Notes under the pieces: generated by a model
What the model was told of the DNA's origin: nothing
Seen by the model: the letters and a program-made list of their open reading frames with translations, nothing else
Databases searched by the model: none
Program-made: the position numbers and the translations under genes
Source: JBBQBM01 sp038317375
Lineage (GTDB): Bacteria > Patescibacteriota > Saccharimonadia > Saccharimonadales > JAGQMS01
DNA length: 8,061 bases
Direction of reading: 5' to 3'
Assembly (NCBI GenBank): GCA_038317375.1
Contig: JBBQBM010000027.1
Span: forward strand, 1 to 8,061
Shown: in pieces, positions 1-5,615 of the stretch
Layout: the number at the start of each line of letters is the position of its first letter
How positions within the stretch are numbered: position 1 is the stretch's first letter

Positions 1-594
1 GATAAACTGCCTTAGCCGATCCATCGGCAAAGCATGAAAATAGCCACCAGTAGTAATTAGCTTGAAGTCGCCATTAAATGACTGCTCGGCGTCGACTCCT
101 TCCATCAAGAAGCCTTCGATTTCTGGCGCCATGTAGGCTGTGTAGCCTTTAGTCTTCTCTAATTCGGCGGCATATGCCTGTAGGCGGCCCCTAAAATCTG
201 ACTCGTAGGGTTTCAAATCTCGCGAGGCGACATTGGCAAAAACAGCAACTTTGCCAGCTCCAAAAACGTCTGACGGTAAATATGTCAGACTTGTCCAGTC
301 GACGAGTAGACGTAGGTCTGATTCGTGCAACTCGCTAAAGCCACGAACAGATGAGCCATCGAAGGTTAAATTATCAACAGATTCTATAAAAAAGTTCTTA
401 TCATAGTCGAGTGTATGAAGTCTACCTTCAATATCGCAAAAGCAGACCGTAACAGCTTTGATTAGGCCTTCCTTCTTAATACTATTAAGGTGTTGGGTTT
501 TAGCCTTTAATGGATCGGTGATAATACGGGCAGCTAAATTTAGTTTTTCTAGCTCATCATACCTTAACTCCAAAAATCCTTTTAATGAATCCAT
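1..594 (-). CDS. glnA: Glutamine synthetase, N-terminal part (runs off window)
   Basis: An open frame of 198 codons starts with ATG at 594 on the minus strand and continues past base 1 without a stop. The family catalyses ATP-dependent formation of glutamine from glutamate and ammonia in the cytoplasm. Visible family signatures are the beta-grasp N-terminal domain (about residues 43-130) with the loop FDGSSVRGF (78-86) followed by ESDLRLLVD (91-99), and then APEIEGF (156-162), whose E158 and E160 match the metal-binding glutamates that open the catalytic domain. About 40 residues precede the grasp domain, longer than in the usual type I enzyme. ATG 594 is supported by AGGAG four bases upstream and by a TTGACA promoter. 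The gene is divergent from the Nudix gene at 744. The adenylylation-site region lies outside the window. The family call is secure; the exact GS subtype is not. Confidence 0.93.
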   Translation of the reverse strand, partial: MDSLKGFLELRYDELEKLNLAARIITDPLKAKTQHLNSIKKEGLIKAVTVCFCDIEGRLHTLDYDKNFFIESVDNLTFDGSSVRGFSELHESDLRLLVDWTSLTYLPSDVFGAGKVAVFANVASRDLKPYESDFRGRLQAYAAELEKTKGYTAYMAPEIEGFLMEGVDAEQSFNGDFKLITTGGYFHALPMDRLRQFI

Positions 595-621
595 AGGTCT
601 CCTGTGTTAGTAATAGTACTT

Positions 622-650
622 ATGTTAATGATATTAAAGTTAGATGTCAA
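622..650 (-). promoter_or_regulatory. Promoter of glnA
   Basis: On the minus strand a perfect -35 TTGACA (650-645) is followed after 17 bases by TAACAT (627-622), which matches 4 of 6 consensus -10 positions. The predicted transcription start near 615 gives a leader of about 20 bases carrying AGGAG just before the glnA ATG. This is a conventional leader, unlike most other genes in the window. The rest of the 149-base divergent spacer (595-743) is AT-rich and shows no other clear element besides the Nudix -10 box. Confidence 0.7.
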
Positions 651-727
651 AGAATTTGTTATTATTTCTACATTGTTAATATTAAGAAGAAAATCATTGT
701 CTTATATTATTAACAACCTCGTTACTG

Positions 728-733
728 TATAGT
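728..733 (+). promoter_or_regulatory. -10 box of the first Nudix gene
   Basis: TATAGT lies 10 bases upstream of the ATG at 744, so transcription would begin only about 3-4 bases before the start codon. No Shine-Dalgarno is present in the gap and no convincing -35 is visible. The following bases (GTATAGTTGC, 727-736) are identical to the -10 region of the exonuclease gene on the other strand. Confidence 0.45.
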
Positions 734-743
734 TGCGCTATCA

Positions 744-1190
744 ATGGAGAGTCTACGAGTGTCAGAACTTACAAATGTACTACTTGTTAATAGAGCAATC
801 ATTTCTAAAAATAATCGCATACTTGTTTTACGTCGCTCTGTTAATGATTCCCACAATGCAGGCCTATGGGAGTTCCCCGGTGGTAAAGTCGATCCAGGAG
901 AAGAACTAGTTAACGGTTTGAAACGCGAAGTACTCGAAGAGACTGGTTTGATTATCGTACCGAATATGTCTATTGCTCATGTCGAAAGTGAAATTGTACG
1001 AGTGGGTAAGTACGCCGGTAGATTATATGTGCAATTATTTTACTCTGCCGTTACTCACGCCGGTCAGTTAAAAATTAGTGGTGAGCATAGCGCTGCGTGG
1101 TGGGATGAGTCTAACCGTGTAGCTGATCGAGACTTAACCCCCGAGAGCAGGCGTGCTCTAGAATCTTTTCACAACGAGAAACTCGCCTAA
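744..1190 (+). CDS. Nudix hydrolase, MutT-like
   Basis: A 148-residue cytoplasmic protein with one Nudix domain. The Nudix box is canonical: G47-x5-E53-x7-R61-E62-V-L-E65-E66-T-G68-L69, with the catalytic glutamates all present. WEFPGGK (42-48) before the box is typical of the MutT/ADP-ribose pyrophosphatase branch. Such enzymes hydrolyse a nucleoside diphosphate linked to another group, for example 8-oxo-dGTP to the monophosphate, but the substrate cannot be read from the sequence. ATG 744 follows a -10 box by 10 bases and has no Shine-Dalgarno. The gene is divergent from glnA and lies 67 bases upstream of the purF homologue, which has its own promoter. The length is normal for a single-domain MutT-like protein. 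Confidence is high for the fold and low for the specific substrate. Confidence 0.9.
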   Translation: MESLRVSELTNVLLVNRAIISKNNRILVLRRSVNDSHNAGLWEFPGGKVDPGEELVNGLKREVLEETGLIIVPNMSIAHVESEIVRVGKYAGRLYVQLFYSAVTHAGQLKISGEHSAAWWDESNRVADRDLTPESRRALESFHNEKLA

Positions 1191-1220
1191 CCCCTAAAGC
1201 GAGAATCCCGCCTCTATAAT

Positions 1221-1249
1221 TTCACAAGATCTAGACCGCACTCTATACT
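1221..1249 (+). promoter_or_regulatory. Promoter of the purF homologue, leaderless
   Basis: TTCACA (1221-1226), a 17-base spacer and TATACT (1244-1249) form a good sigma-70-type promoter. The ATG at 1258 begins 8 bases after the -10 box, just where transcription should start, and there is no Shine-Dalgarno. The mRNA is therefore predicted to be leaderless. A second TATAAT at 1215-1220 has no matching -35. Confidence 0.7.
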
Positions 1250-1257
1250 AATAGCAG

Positions 1258-2712
1258 ATGGGTGAAAAGCTAGACTTAGGTGTGCGCGTTAAACCGGGTG
1301 AAAAGTGTGCTGTAGCAGCCGTAATTGGCGTAGATATCGATGCTGCAAAGCTAGTCGTTAAGAGCCTGTTTGCCTTGCAGCACCGCGGACCTGAAGCGAG
1401 CGGAGTAGCTAGCCAACTTAAGGACGGCGGCGTAGGGGTTCATCGCGCACCAGGCTATGTATGTGACGTGTTCGATGGAGAAGAGATCGCGTCTCTAGCT
1501 GGCGAAGTTGCAGTTGGTCATAATAAATACTCTACAAACGGCTCCAAACATAGGCATCTTCAACCCGTCTTTGACGATACTATTGGATTTGCCTTCTCGC
1601 ACAATGGGAATCTGCCAATTCTAGATATGCTAGAAAGCTCCTTGATCAGGAACGACGTTCGAATAGCAGACCTTAACGATTCAGAAATGGCCGGTTACGC
1701 CATTGCTCAAGAAATACTTAGCGGTAGTAACTTAGCGGATGGTGTAGAACGAGTTTACCCGCTACTGCAGGGTGCGTTTTCATGTGTAGCGATGCATGAT
1801 GGATTGGTTGTCGCATTCAGGGACCCAAAAGGCATACGACCACTAGCACTCGGTAAATTAGAAGATGGACACGCCGTTTCTTCTGAAACATGTGGTTTGG
1901 ACATTATAGGTGCCGACTACATGAACGAAGTGCCTCCTGGTTCCATGATTGTCCTTTCTAAGGATGGCATTGAAGAAACTAGGCAGCTCTCTGAAGGGGA
2001 CTCAAAACTTGATATGTTTGAATTTGTTTATTTCGCCCGGCACGATAGTCAGTTGTATGGACAAAGTGTCAACGAAATTCGCAGATGTTTTGGTGAGCAG
2101 CTTGCTGAAATGCACCCGCCGACAACGGATGATGTGAGCAATACCCTGGTAGTGCCAATTCCCGATACTTCAGTGCCAGCCGCAGAGGGTTACGCAGAGA
2201 CTCTAGGGCTTGTACATCGCCAAGCGGTTATAAAGAATCGTTATGTAGTAGCCCGTACGTTTCTCCAACCAAGCCATGTTGAACGTCAGGACCAATTACG
2301 GCTCAAGCACAACATCATTCCCCAGGCTATAAAGGGTAGAGATATCATTTTTATCGACGACTCTATTATTCGCCTCAATACAATGCCTCGCTTAGTGCAG
2401 CAAGCTCAAATGGCCGGAGCCCGTTCAGTGATGGTGCTTATTGCCTCACCGCCAGTCAGATTTCCAGATTTTTATGGCATTGATACTCCGAAGCAGAGCG
2501 AGCTTGCAGCGGCCAATATGACTACCGAACAAATGCGTGAACAGATTGGGTGTGATTATCTCGGGTTTTTATCGCTGAGCCGCATGGTTAAAGCAACCGG
2601 CATAGCAGCAGATATGTTCAACTTATCGGCATTTAATGGCGAATATCCAATCGATATTGGTCCACATAAACATGATGTAAGAGCGCCTATAAGCACTGAT
2701 TATTTAGACTAA
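1258..2712 (+). CDS. purF: Amidophosphoribosyltransferase family protein (PurF homologue)
   Basis: A 484-residue cytoplasmic enzyme of full family length. The family moves the amide nitrogen of glutamine onto PRPP to give phosphoribosylamine, the first step of purine synthesis. The N-terminal Ntn glutaminase domain has C17 as nucleophile after a 16-residue segment that would have to be removed, LQHRGPEASG (40-49), GHNKYST (87-93), SHNGN (114-118), DSE (141-143), RDPKGIRPLALG (188-199) and SSETCGLD (208-215). The C-terminal phosphoribosyltransferase domain has PIPDTS (300-305), KNRYV (326-330) and the PRPP loop IDDSIIRLNT (366-375). Two deviations stand out: the usual RGTT of the PRPP loop is RLNT, and the arginine of the GHxRY glutamine-binding motif is K90. 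The Fe-S cysteines of the Bacillus type are absent. No other purine genes are nearby. Membership of the family is clear; the exact reaction is less so. Confidence 0.88.
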   Translation: MGEKLDLGVRVKPGEKCAVAAVIGVDIDAAKLVVKSLFALQHRGPEASGVASQLKDGGVGVHRAPGYVCDVFDGEEIASLAGEVAVGHNKYSTNGSKHRHLQPVFDDTIGFAFSHNGNLPILDMLESSLIRNDVRIADLNDSEMAGYAIAQEILSGSNLADGVERVYPLLQGAFSCVAMHDGLVVAFRDPKGIRPLALGKLEDGHAVSSETCGLDIIGADYMNEVPPGSMIVLSKDGIEETRQLSEGDSKLDMFEFVYFARHDSQLYGQSVNEIRRCFGEQLAEMHPPTTDDVSNTLVVPIPDTSVPAAEGYAETLGLVHRQAVIKNRYVVARTFLQPSHVERQDQLRLKHNIIPQAIKGRDIIFIDDSIIRLNTMPRLVQQAQMAGARSVMVLIASPPVRFPDFYGIDTPKQSELAAANMTTEQMREQIGCDYLGFLSLSRMVKATGIAADMFNLSAFNGEYPIDIGPHKHDVRAPISTDYLD

Positions 2713-2734
2713 GTTGAGATCAAAACGCCTATGC

Positions 2735-2763
2735 TTGCATATTCAACCTGGCACATTTATTGT
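2735..2763 (+). promoter_or_regulatory. Putative promoter of the 2770 gene, leaderless
   Basis: TTGCAT (2735-2740), a 17-base spacer and TATTGT (2758-2763, 4 of 6 consensus matches) end 6 bases before ATG 2770. The same 6-10 base distance is seen upstream of purF, the phosphotransferase, the exonuclease and rpmG. This is the main reason to prefer ATG 2770 over the in-frame ATG at 2731, which would put the promoter inside the coding region. Confidence 0.45.
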
Positions 2764-2769
2764 TATTCC

Positions 2770-3138
2770 ATGTCAAAACCAAAGCCTGCAAAGTTTGAAT
2801 TACTACTCAGTAGCGACACCGAATCTGAAGTGTCGCATCCATTTTTACAGGGTATGGTTAATCGAATGATGGTTAGTTTTCATAAATACGGTGGAGTCGC
2901 CATGGCCTACCCAAAACGGGTTAATGCAATAGATAGCCTTCAACAACGAGTTGATAAATATGCGGACACCGGAAACACCGAGTTTTTGATAGATGTAGCC
3001 AACTTTGCAATGATCGAATTTATGCATCCAGCCCATCCGCACGCATTCTTTGAGGCCACTGACTCAGATCAATCTCCTGGGCGCACAACACAAAAAGGGG
3101 AGGTTACTATCTCTCCTAACCACAAGATTAAGAAATAA
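2770..3138 (+). CDS. Conserved-looking small protein of unknown function
   Basis: I do not recognise a named domain. The protein is 122 residues from ATG 2770 (135 if ATG 2731 were used). It is soluble, without signal peptide or membrane segment. Its central part is rich in features that usually mark a folded conserved domain: a predicted helix with HKYGG, AYPKRVNAIDSL, a TGNTEFLIDVANFAMIEF stretch, a cluster of histidines and prolines (HPAHPH) and TDSDQSPGR near the C-terminus; the last 20 or so residues look like a charged tail. No cysteines remain in this shorter form and no catalytic motif is obvious. It starts 57 bases after the purF stop and its TAA abuts the ATG of the second Nudix gene, so the two are very probably co-transcribed and translationally coupled. 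My impression that similar proteins occur in phages and actinobacteria is from memory and unverified. Confidence 0.75.
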   Translation: MSKPKPAKFELLLSSDTESEVSHPFLQGMVNRMMVSFHKYGGVAMAYPKRVNAIDSLQQRVDKYADTGNTEFLIDVANFAMIEFMHPAHPHAFFEATDSDQSPGRTTQKGEVTISPNHKIKK

Positions 3139-3600
3139 ATGGCAGAGATTCTCAAAGCGACAGTACCAGTTTTTACTTTTCTTATTAATGATAAAACCCA
3201 GGTATATTTGCAGCGCCGTTTTCAGACAGGCTATCTTGATGGTTATTATGAAGCCCCTGCTGGCAAAATGGATATGAACGTAGAGGGAGATCGTGAATTC
3301 CCTAAAGACGCTGCCTGTAGAGAGGCCTTTGAAGAGACTGGCGTCACGGTTAAGCCAGAAGATTTGGAATTCTTTCATGCATATATGAATCTAACCCTAG
3401 ACAAGCCCTGGATGGGACTAATGTTCCGTACACGAAAATGGATCGGAACACCATCAATCCAAGAACTGAATAAGTGTGACGATGCTGGATTTTATGACCT
3501 CTCAAAATTGCCGAAAGTTACGCCGCAAGTACGAGACGGCCTAGCTCGACTATTAGTAGCTCCGTCAATCGAAATCAGCGAATACGACACAATAATCTAA
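3139..3600 (+). CDS. Nudix hydrolase with an extended Nudix loop
   Basis: A 153-residue cytoplasmic protein. The catalytic part of the Nudix box is intact: E53-x7-R61-E62-A-F-E65-E66-T-G68-V69. YEAPAGK (37-43) takes the place of the common WEFPGGK. The first part of the box departs from the pattern: G42 and E53 are separated by 10 residues rather than 5, because of an insertion around residues 44-51. The substrate is unknown; a nucleoside diphosphate derivative is the family expectation. The ATG follows the upstream stop codon without a gap and has no good Shine-Dalgarno, so translation is probably coupled to the 2770 gene. It shares only the Nudix box with the protein at 744 and belongs to a different subgroup, so it is not a recent duplicate. 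Confidence 0.88.
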   Translation: MAEILKATVPVFTFLINDKTQVYLQRRFQTGYLDGYYEAPAGKMDMNVEGDREFPKDAACREAFEETGVTVKPEDLEFFHAYMNLTLDKPWMGLMFRTRKWIGTPSIQELNKCDDAGFYDLSKLPKVTPQVRDGLARLLVAPSIEISEYDTII

Positions 3601-3603
3601 GCG

Positions 3604-3628
3604 TATAATGCTTATATTAACAAAGGAG
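3604..3628 (+). promoter_or_regulatory. -10 box and Shine-Dalgarno of the small membrane protein
   Basis: A perfect TATAAT (3604-3609) starts 4 bases after the Nudix stop. It is followed by AAAGGAG (3622-3628), which lies 4 bases before ATG 3633. No -35 is recognisable in the 3' end of the Nudix gene. The gene thus has a short conventional leader even though it directly follows an operon. Confidence 0.55.
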
Positions 3629-3632
3629 CGTT

Positions 3633-3800
3633 ATGGATCAAGATTCAAACAATATGCCAGAACAGAAACCAAAAGGCTATGGCAAGCGGCCAATGTGGCG
3701 ATGGGTTGTACTATATTTTGTAATTGCAGTCGTCGTTTATGGCGCCATTTATTGGTTTTTAATCCGCGACAGTTCTAGTACTGGCAGTGGTATTTACTAG
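3633..3800 (+). CDS. Small single-pass membrane protein, 55 residues
   Basis: I recognise no family. ATG 3633 has a strong Shine-Dalgarno (AAAGGAG, 4-base spacing) and the frame ends at TAG 3798-3800. The protein has a polar N-terminus of about 20 residues (MDQDSNNMPEQKPKGYGKRP), one hydrophobic helix at about residues 24-43 flanked by K18/R19/R23 and R45, and a short Ser/Gly tail ending in GSGIY. Basic residues concentrated before the helix suggest the N-terminus stays in the cytoplasm with the tail outside, a positive-inside inference. It could be a small regulatory or structural membrane peptide. It sits 32 bases after the second Nudix gene and 62 bases before the phosphotransferase, which has its own promoter. 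Confidence 0.75.
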   Translation: MDQDSNNMPEQKPKGYGKRPMWRWVVLYFVIAVVVYGAIYWFLIRDSSSTGSGIY

Positions 3801-3847
3801 ACCTACTCTAGCGAGATTAATAGTTATAGCAGAAGTCTTAGCGTAGG

Positions 3848-3856
3848 TGTTACGAT
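3848..3856 (+). promoter_or_regulatory. Extended -10 promoter of the phosphotransferase, leaderless
   Basis: TGTTACGAT is an extended -10 element (TG-n-TACGAT). It ends 6 bases before ATG 3863, so transcription should start at or next to the start codon. No Shine-Dalgarno and no clear -35 are visible, which agrees with an extended -10 type. The overlapping GATAGTTGA resembles the TATAGTTG seen before two other genes. Confidence 0.5.
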
Positions 3857-3862
3857 AGTTGA

Positions 3863-4903
3863 ATGAGCAACGACTTTAACAGTGATGATATCTATTATTT
3901 CAACACACACCGAAGTAAGGAACTAGTCTTAAAACTACAGAAACGCTATGAAGGGTTCGATGATTCAATAGTCAAAACACTTGTCGAGCAAGCGACTGGA
4001 ACTAGGGTAGGCAAGTTAGTCGCTAACACCAACTTCGGCACGGGCCATTTAATCTATATAGTCGAAACGGAGAGGGGTAAGCTTGCATTCAGATGTAACA
4101 GATTTATAGAAGCTGTCGAACATTACATGAAACTTGAGAGCAAATTTACGGAACTCTATGAACAAGCAGGCATCCCTACAAATCATGTAATATTCGCCGA
4201 CACTACGCGCGCCAAGGCACCTTTTGACTATCAAATAATGGAGATTCTACCCGGAAAAGATCTTGAGGAAGAATTTACAGGCAACAAACAAGATTATGAT
4301 GCAATGAGCTATCAACTGGGCGCGATGGTAGCTAAACAGTACAAAGCGCCTGTTAAAGGTTGGGGTAGGTTCAAGAATAGTGTCGAGCTTGAAGGGTCAA
4401 AGGCTTCTGCGCATCAATACTTGATGGCCTATTTAGACGACGACCTAAAACAAATGGTTGAACACGGTTTAATGACACAACATACTGCCACAGAGATTAC
4501 TGAGTTTATGAAATCAAGTAAAACAATGCTAGACAAACTAACTTCGAGCTATTTAGTTCATCACGATGTAGCTGACCACAATATTCGCTACGAAGGTGAC
4601 AGGGTGGTGGCACTTTTTGATTGGGAAAACGCCGTGGCATATGACCCAGTAAGTGAAATTGGCAGTGCCCATACCTGGGTTTGTCATTATCCGCGCCTAA
4701 AGTTGATGTCTACTGGCTTCATAGAAGCACTTGGTTTTAAACCAGAAGATTACGATGAAAGGGTTTCGCTTTATTACTTACGTACAATGCTATGGAAGTC
4801 TGCGTTTGCACTAAGGGGCTTAAGATTTAGTGAAAGGCACTTTAAGCTACTCCGGGAAGCACTAGACGAAACGATACCAAGCGCTAAAATCAAAATGCCA
4901 TAG
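3863..4903 (+). CDS. Phosphotransferase of the APH/choline kinase fold
   Basis: A 346-residue cytoplasmic protein with the aminoglycoside phosphotransferase / choline kinase / homoserine kinase type fold. Visible motifs are a small-lobe nucleotide loop NFGTGH (57-62), the beta-3 strand LAFRCNR (74-80) with an arginine where protein kinases carry lysine, a hinge region IMEILPG (125-131), the Brenner motif VHHDVADHN (232-240) with catalytic D235 and N240, and the metal-binding LFDWE (251-255). The family transfers phosphate from ATP to small hydroxylated molecules such as sugars, choline or antibiotics; nothing here identifies the acceptor. A resistance role should not be assumed. The 50 or so residues before the kinase fold are unassigned. 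The gene has its own extended -10 promoter and converges with the exonuclease gene, with only 9 bases between their stop codons and no visible terminator. Confidence 0.85.
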   Translation: MSNDFNSDDIYYFNTHRSKELVLKLQKRYEGFDDSIVKTLVEQATGTRVGKLVANTNFGTGHLIYIVETERGKLAFRCNRFIEAVEHYMKLESKFTELYEQAGIPTNHVIFADTTRAKAPFDYQIMEILPGKDLEEEFTGNKQDYDAMSYQLGAMVAKQYKAPVKGWGRFKNSVELEGSKASAHQYLMAYLDDDLKQMVEHGLMTQHTATEITEFMKSSKTMLDKLTSSYLVHHDVADHNIRYEGDRVVALFDWENAVAYDPVSEIGSAHTWVCHYPRLKLMSTGFIEALGFKPEDYDERVSLYYLRTMLWKSAFALRGLRFSERHFKLLREALDETIPSAKIKMP

Positions 4904-4912
4904 ATTGATAAA

Positions 4913-5512
4913 TTATTTCTTGAGGTACTCAGGAATCGGATAGCGAACAAACTCTTTCAATAATCCTTTGCCCTTAATTAGCCTACATAAGCTCTCGGCC
5001 TCCCATTTTGCTCCATTTAAGGCCTGCTGTGGTTTGGGCTCTTTTGGTAGGCCGCAAAACGGGTGAATAAAATCGGTATCCATTACACTCCATCCATCTG
5101 TTAAAGGCACAACTTTACGAAGTTCTTGCATCTTGGCATAAGCAATCGAGTGCAGGTCGATCGAACGCTTGTGTAGCCGCATTCGAACACCACACTGCAA
5201 CGCCTTTTTGTTTAAAAATGGAACGTCAAAAGCTGCTATGTGAAGACCACCAATCATTTTAATAGAACGTGATTCTAACCATTCGTTGAAGGCGATTAAA
5301 AGGTCACGCGTACTTTGCCGAGATTTATCCTTAACCTCGTCATAGGTAAAGCCGTTGATCTCTAGAGCTTGAGGGTCGATCTTTTCACCTTCACGAATGT
5401 GACATTCGCCATAGAACGACTCCAATGGGTGTAAGAAATCAATAGCACCAATAGATACCAATCCATGCTGCTCGGCGTCTAAACCAGTTGTTTCTATATC
5501 TAGAACTATCAT
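4913..5512 (-). CDS. DEDDh-family 3'-5' exonuclease-like protein, third motif degenerate
   Basis: A 199-residue cytoplasmic protein starting at ATG 5512-5510. The RNase T / DNA polymerase III epsilon fold is shown by Exo I, VLDIETTG (residues 3-10, with acidic D5 and E7), and Exo II, HIAAFDVPFL (91-100, D96). In Exo III the family expects H-x-A-L-x-D, but the protein reads QQALNG (162-167), so both the general-base histidine and the last metal-binding aspartate are replaced. E171 or E173 nearby might compensate. Active members remove nucleotides from the 3' end of DNA or RNA in proofreading, repair or RNA processing; activity here is uncertain. The in-frame TTG at 5530 would add six residues but falls before the -10 box, so ATG 5512 is preferred. 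The start is about 6 bases after TATAGT, with no Shine-Dalgarno. The gene is divergent from tRNA-Thr. Confidence 0.82.
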   Translation of the reverse strand: MIVLDIETTGLDAEQHGLVSIGAIDFLHPLESFYGECHIREGEKIDPQALEINGFTYDEVKDKSRQSTRDLLIAFNEWLESRSIKMIGGLHIAAFDVPFLNKKALQCGVRMRLHKRSIDLHSIAYAKMQELRKVVPLTDGWSVMDTDFIHPFCGLPKEPKPQQALNGAKWEAESLCRLIKGKGLLKEFVRYPIPEYLKK

Positions 5513-5518
5513 CTTGCA

Positions 5519-5524
5519 ACTATA
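5519..5524 (-). promoter_or_regulatory. -10 box of the exonuclease gene, leaderless
   Basis: TATAGT on the minus strand lies 6 bases before ATG 5512, so the transcript should begin at or next to the start codon. The bases GTATAGTTGC match those before the Nudix gene at 744. No good -35 is present; the -35 region falls in the AACTNNN heptamer array. Confidence 0.5.
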
Positions 5525-5529
5525 CCGCA

Positions 5530-5605
5530 AACAGTTGGTAGTTAATAGTTGACAGTTTATAGTAGGATAGGTTTGATTTCTAAAAACTACAAACTAACAA
5601 CTATC
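5530..5605. repeat. Facing arrays of AACTNNN heptamers forming an inverted repeat
   Basis: Read on the minus strand, 5557-5530 consists of four consecutive heptamers beginning AACT (AACTGTC, AACTATT, AACTACC, AACTGTT), with a degenerate fifth toward 5563. Read on the plus strand, 5585-5605 has three more (AACTACA, AACTAAC, AACTATC). The two arrays face each other across a 22-base centre. 5546-5563 and 5586-5603 are complementary at 15 of 18 positions and could form a hairpin. The element fills the spacer between the exonuclease gene and tRNA-Thr. It has no T-run suggesting a standard terminator and no coding potential. Function unknown. Confidence 0.7.
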
Positions 5606-5615
5606 ATTTAATTAA

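Noticed and set aside
1182..1203. Inverted repeat CTCGC/GCGAG after the first Nudix gene as a terminator
   Set aside because: Only a 5-base stem with a 12-base loop, and no T-run follows.
1215..1220. TATAAT as an alternative purF -10 box
   Set aside because: No -35 at 16-18 bases upstream; the TTCACA-17-TATACT pair downstream is better and sits at the start codon.
2731..2769. In-frame ATG 2731 as the start of the unknown gene
   Set aside because: No Shine-Dalgarno, and the added 13 residues overlap a TTGCAT-17-TATTGT promoter positioned correctly for ATG 2770. Not excluded outright.
2845..3378. Overlapping frames on the minus strand and in frame shift at 3050-3277
   Set aside because: They lie across the unknown gene and the second Nudix gene, show no domain features or start signals, and are shadows.
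3797..3811. CTAGA/TCTAG hairpin after the small membrane gene as a terminator
   Set aside because: Short, AT-rich stem of 5 pairs with no T-run; too weak to call.
3863..4903. Calling the phosphotransferase an antibiotic resistance gene
   Set aside because: Only the generic APH/choline kinase motifs are visible; the acceptor-binding part shows nothing specific for aminoglycosides or macrolides.
5530..5605. Heptamer arrays as a CRISPR array
   Set aside because: Units are 7 bases with no unique spacers of about 30 bases and no cas genes in the window.
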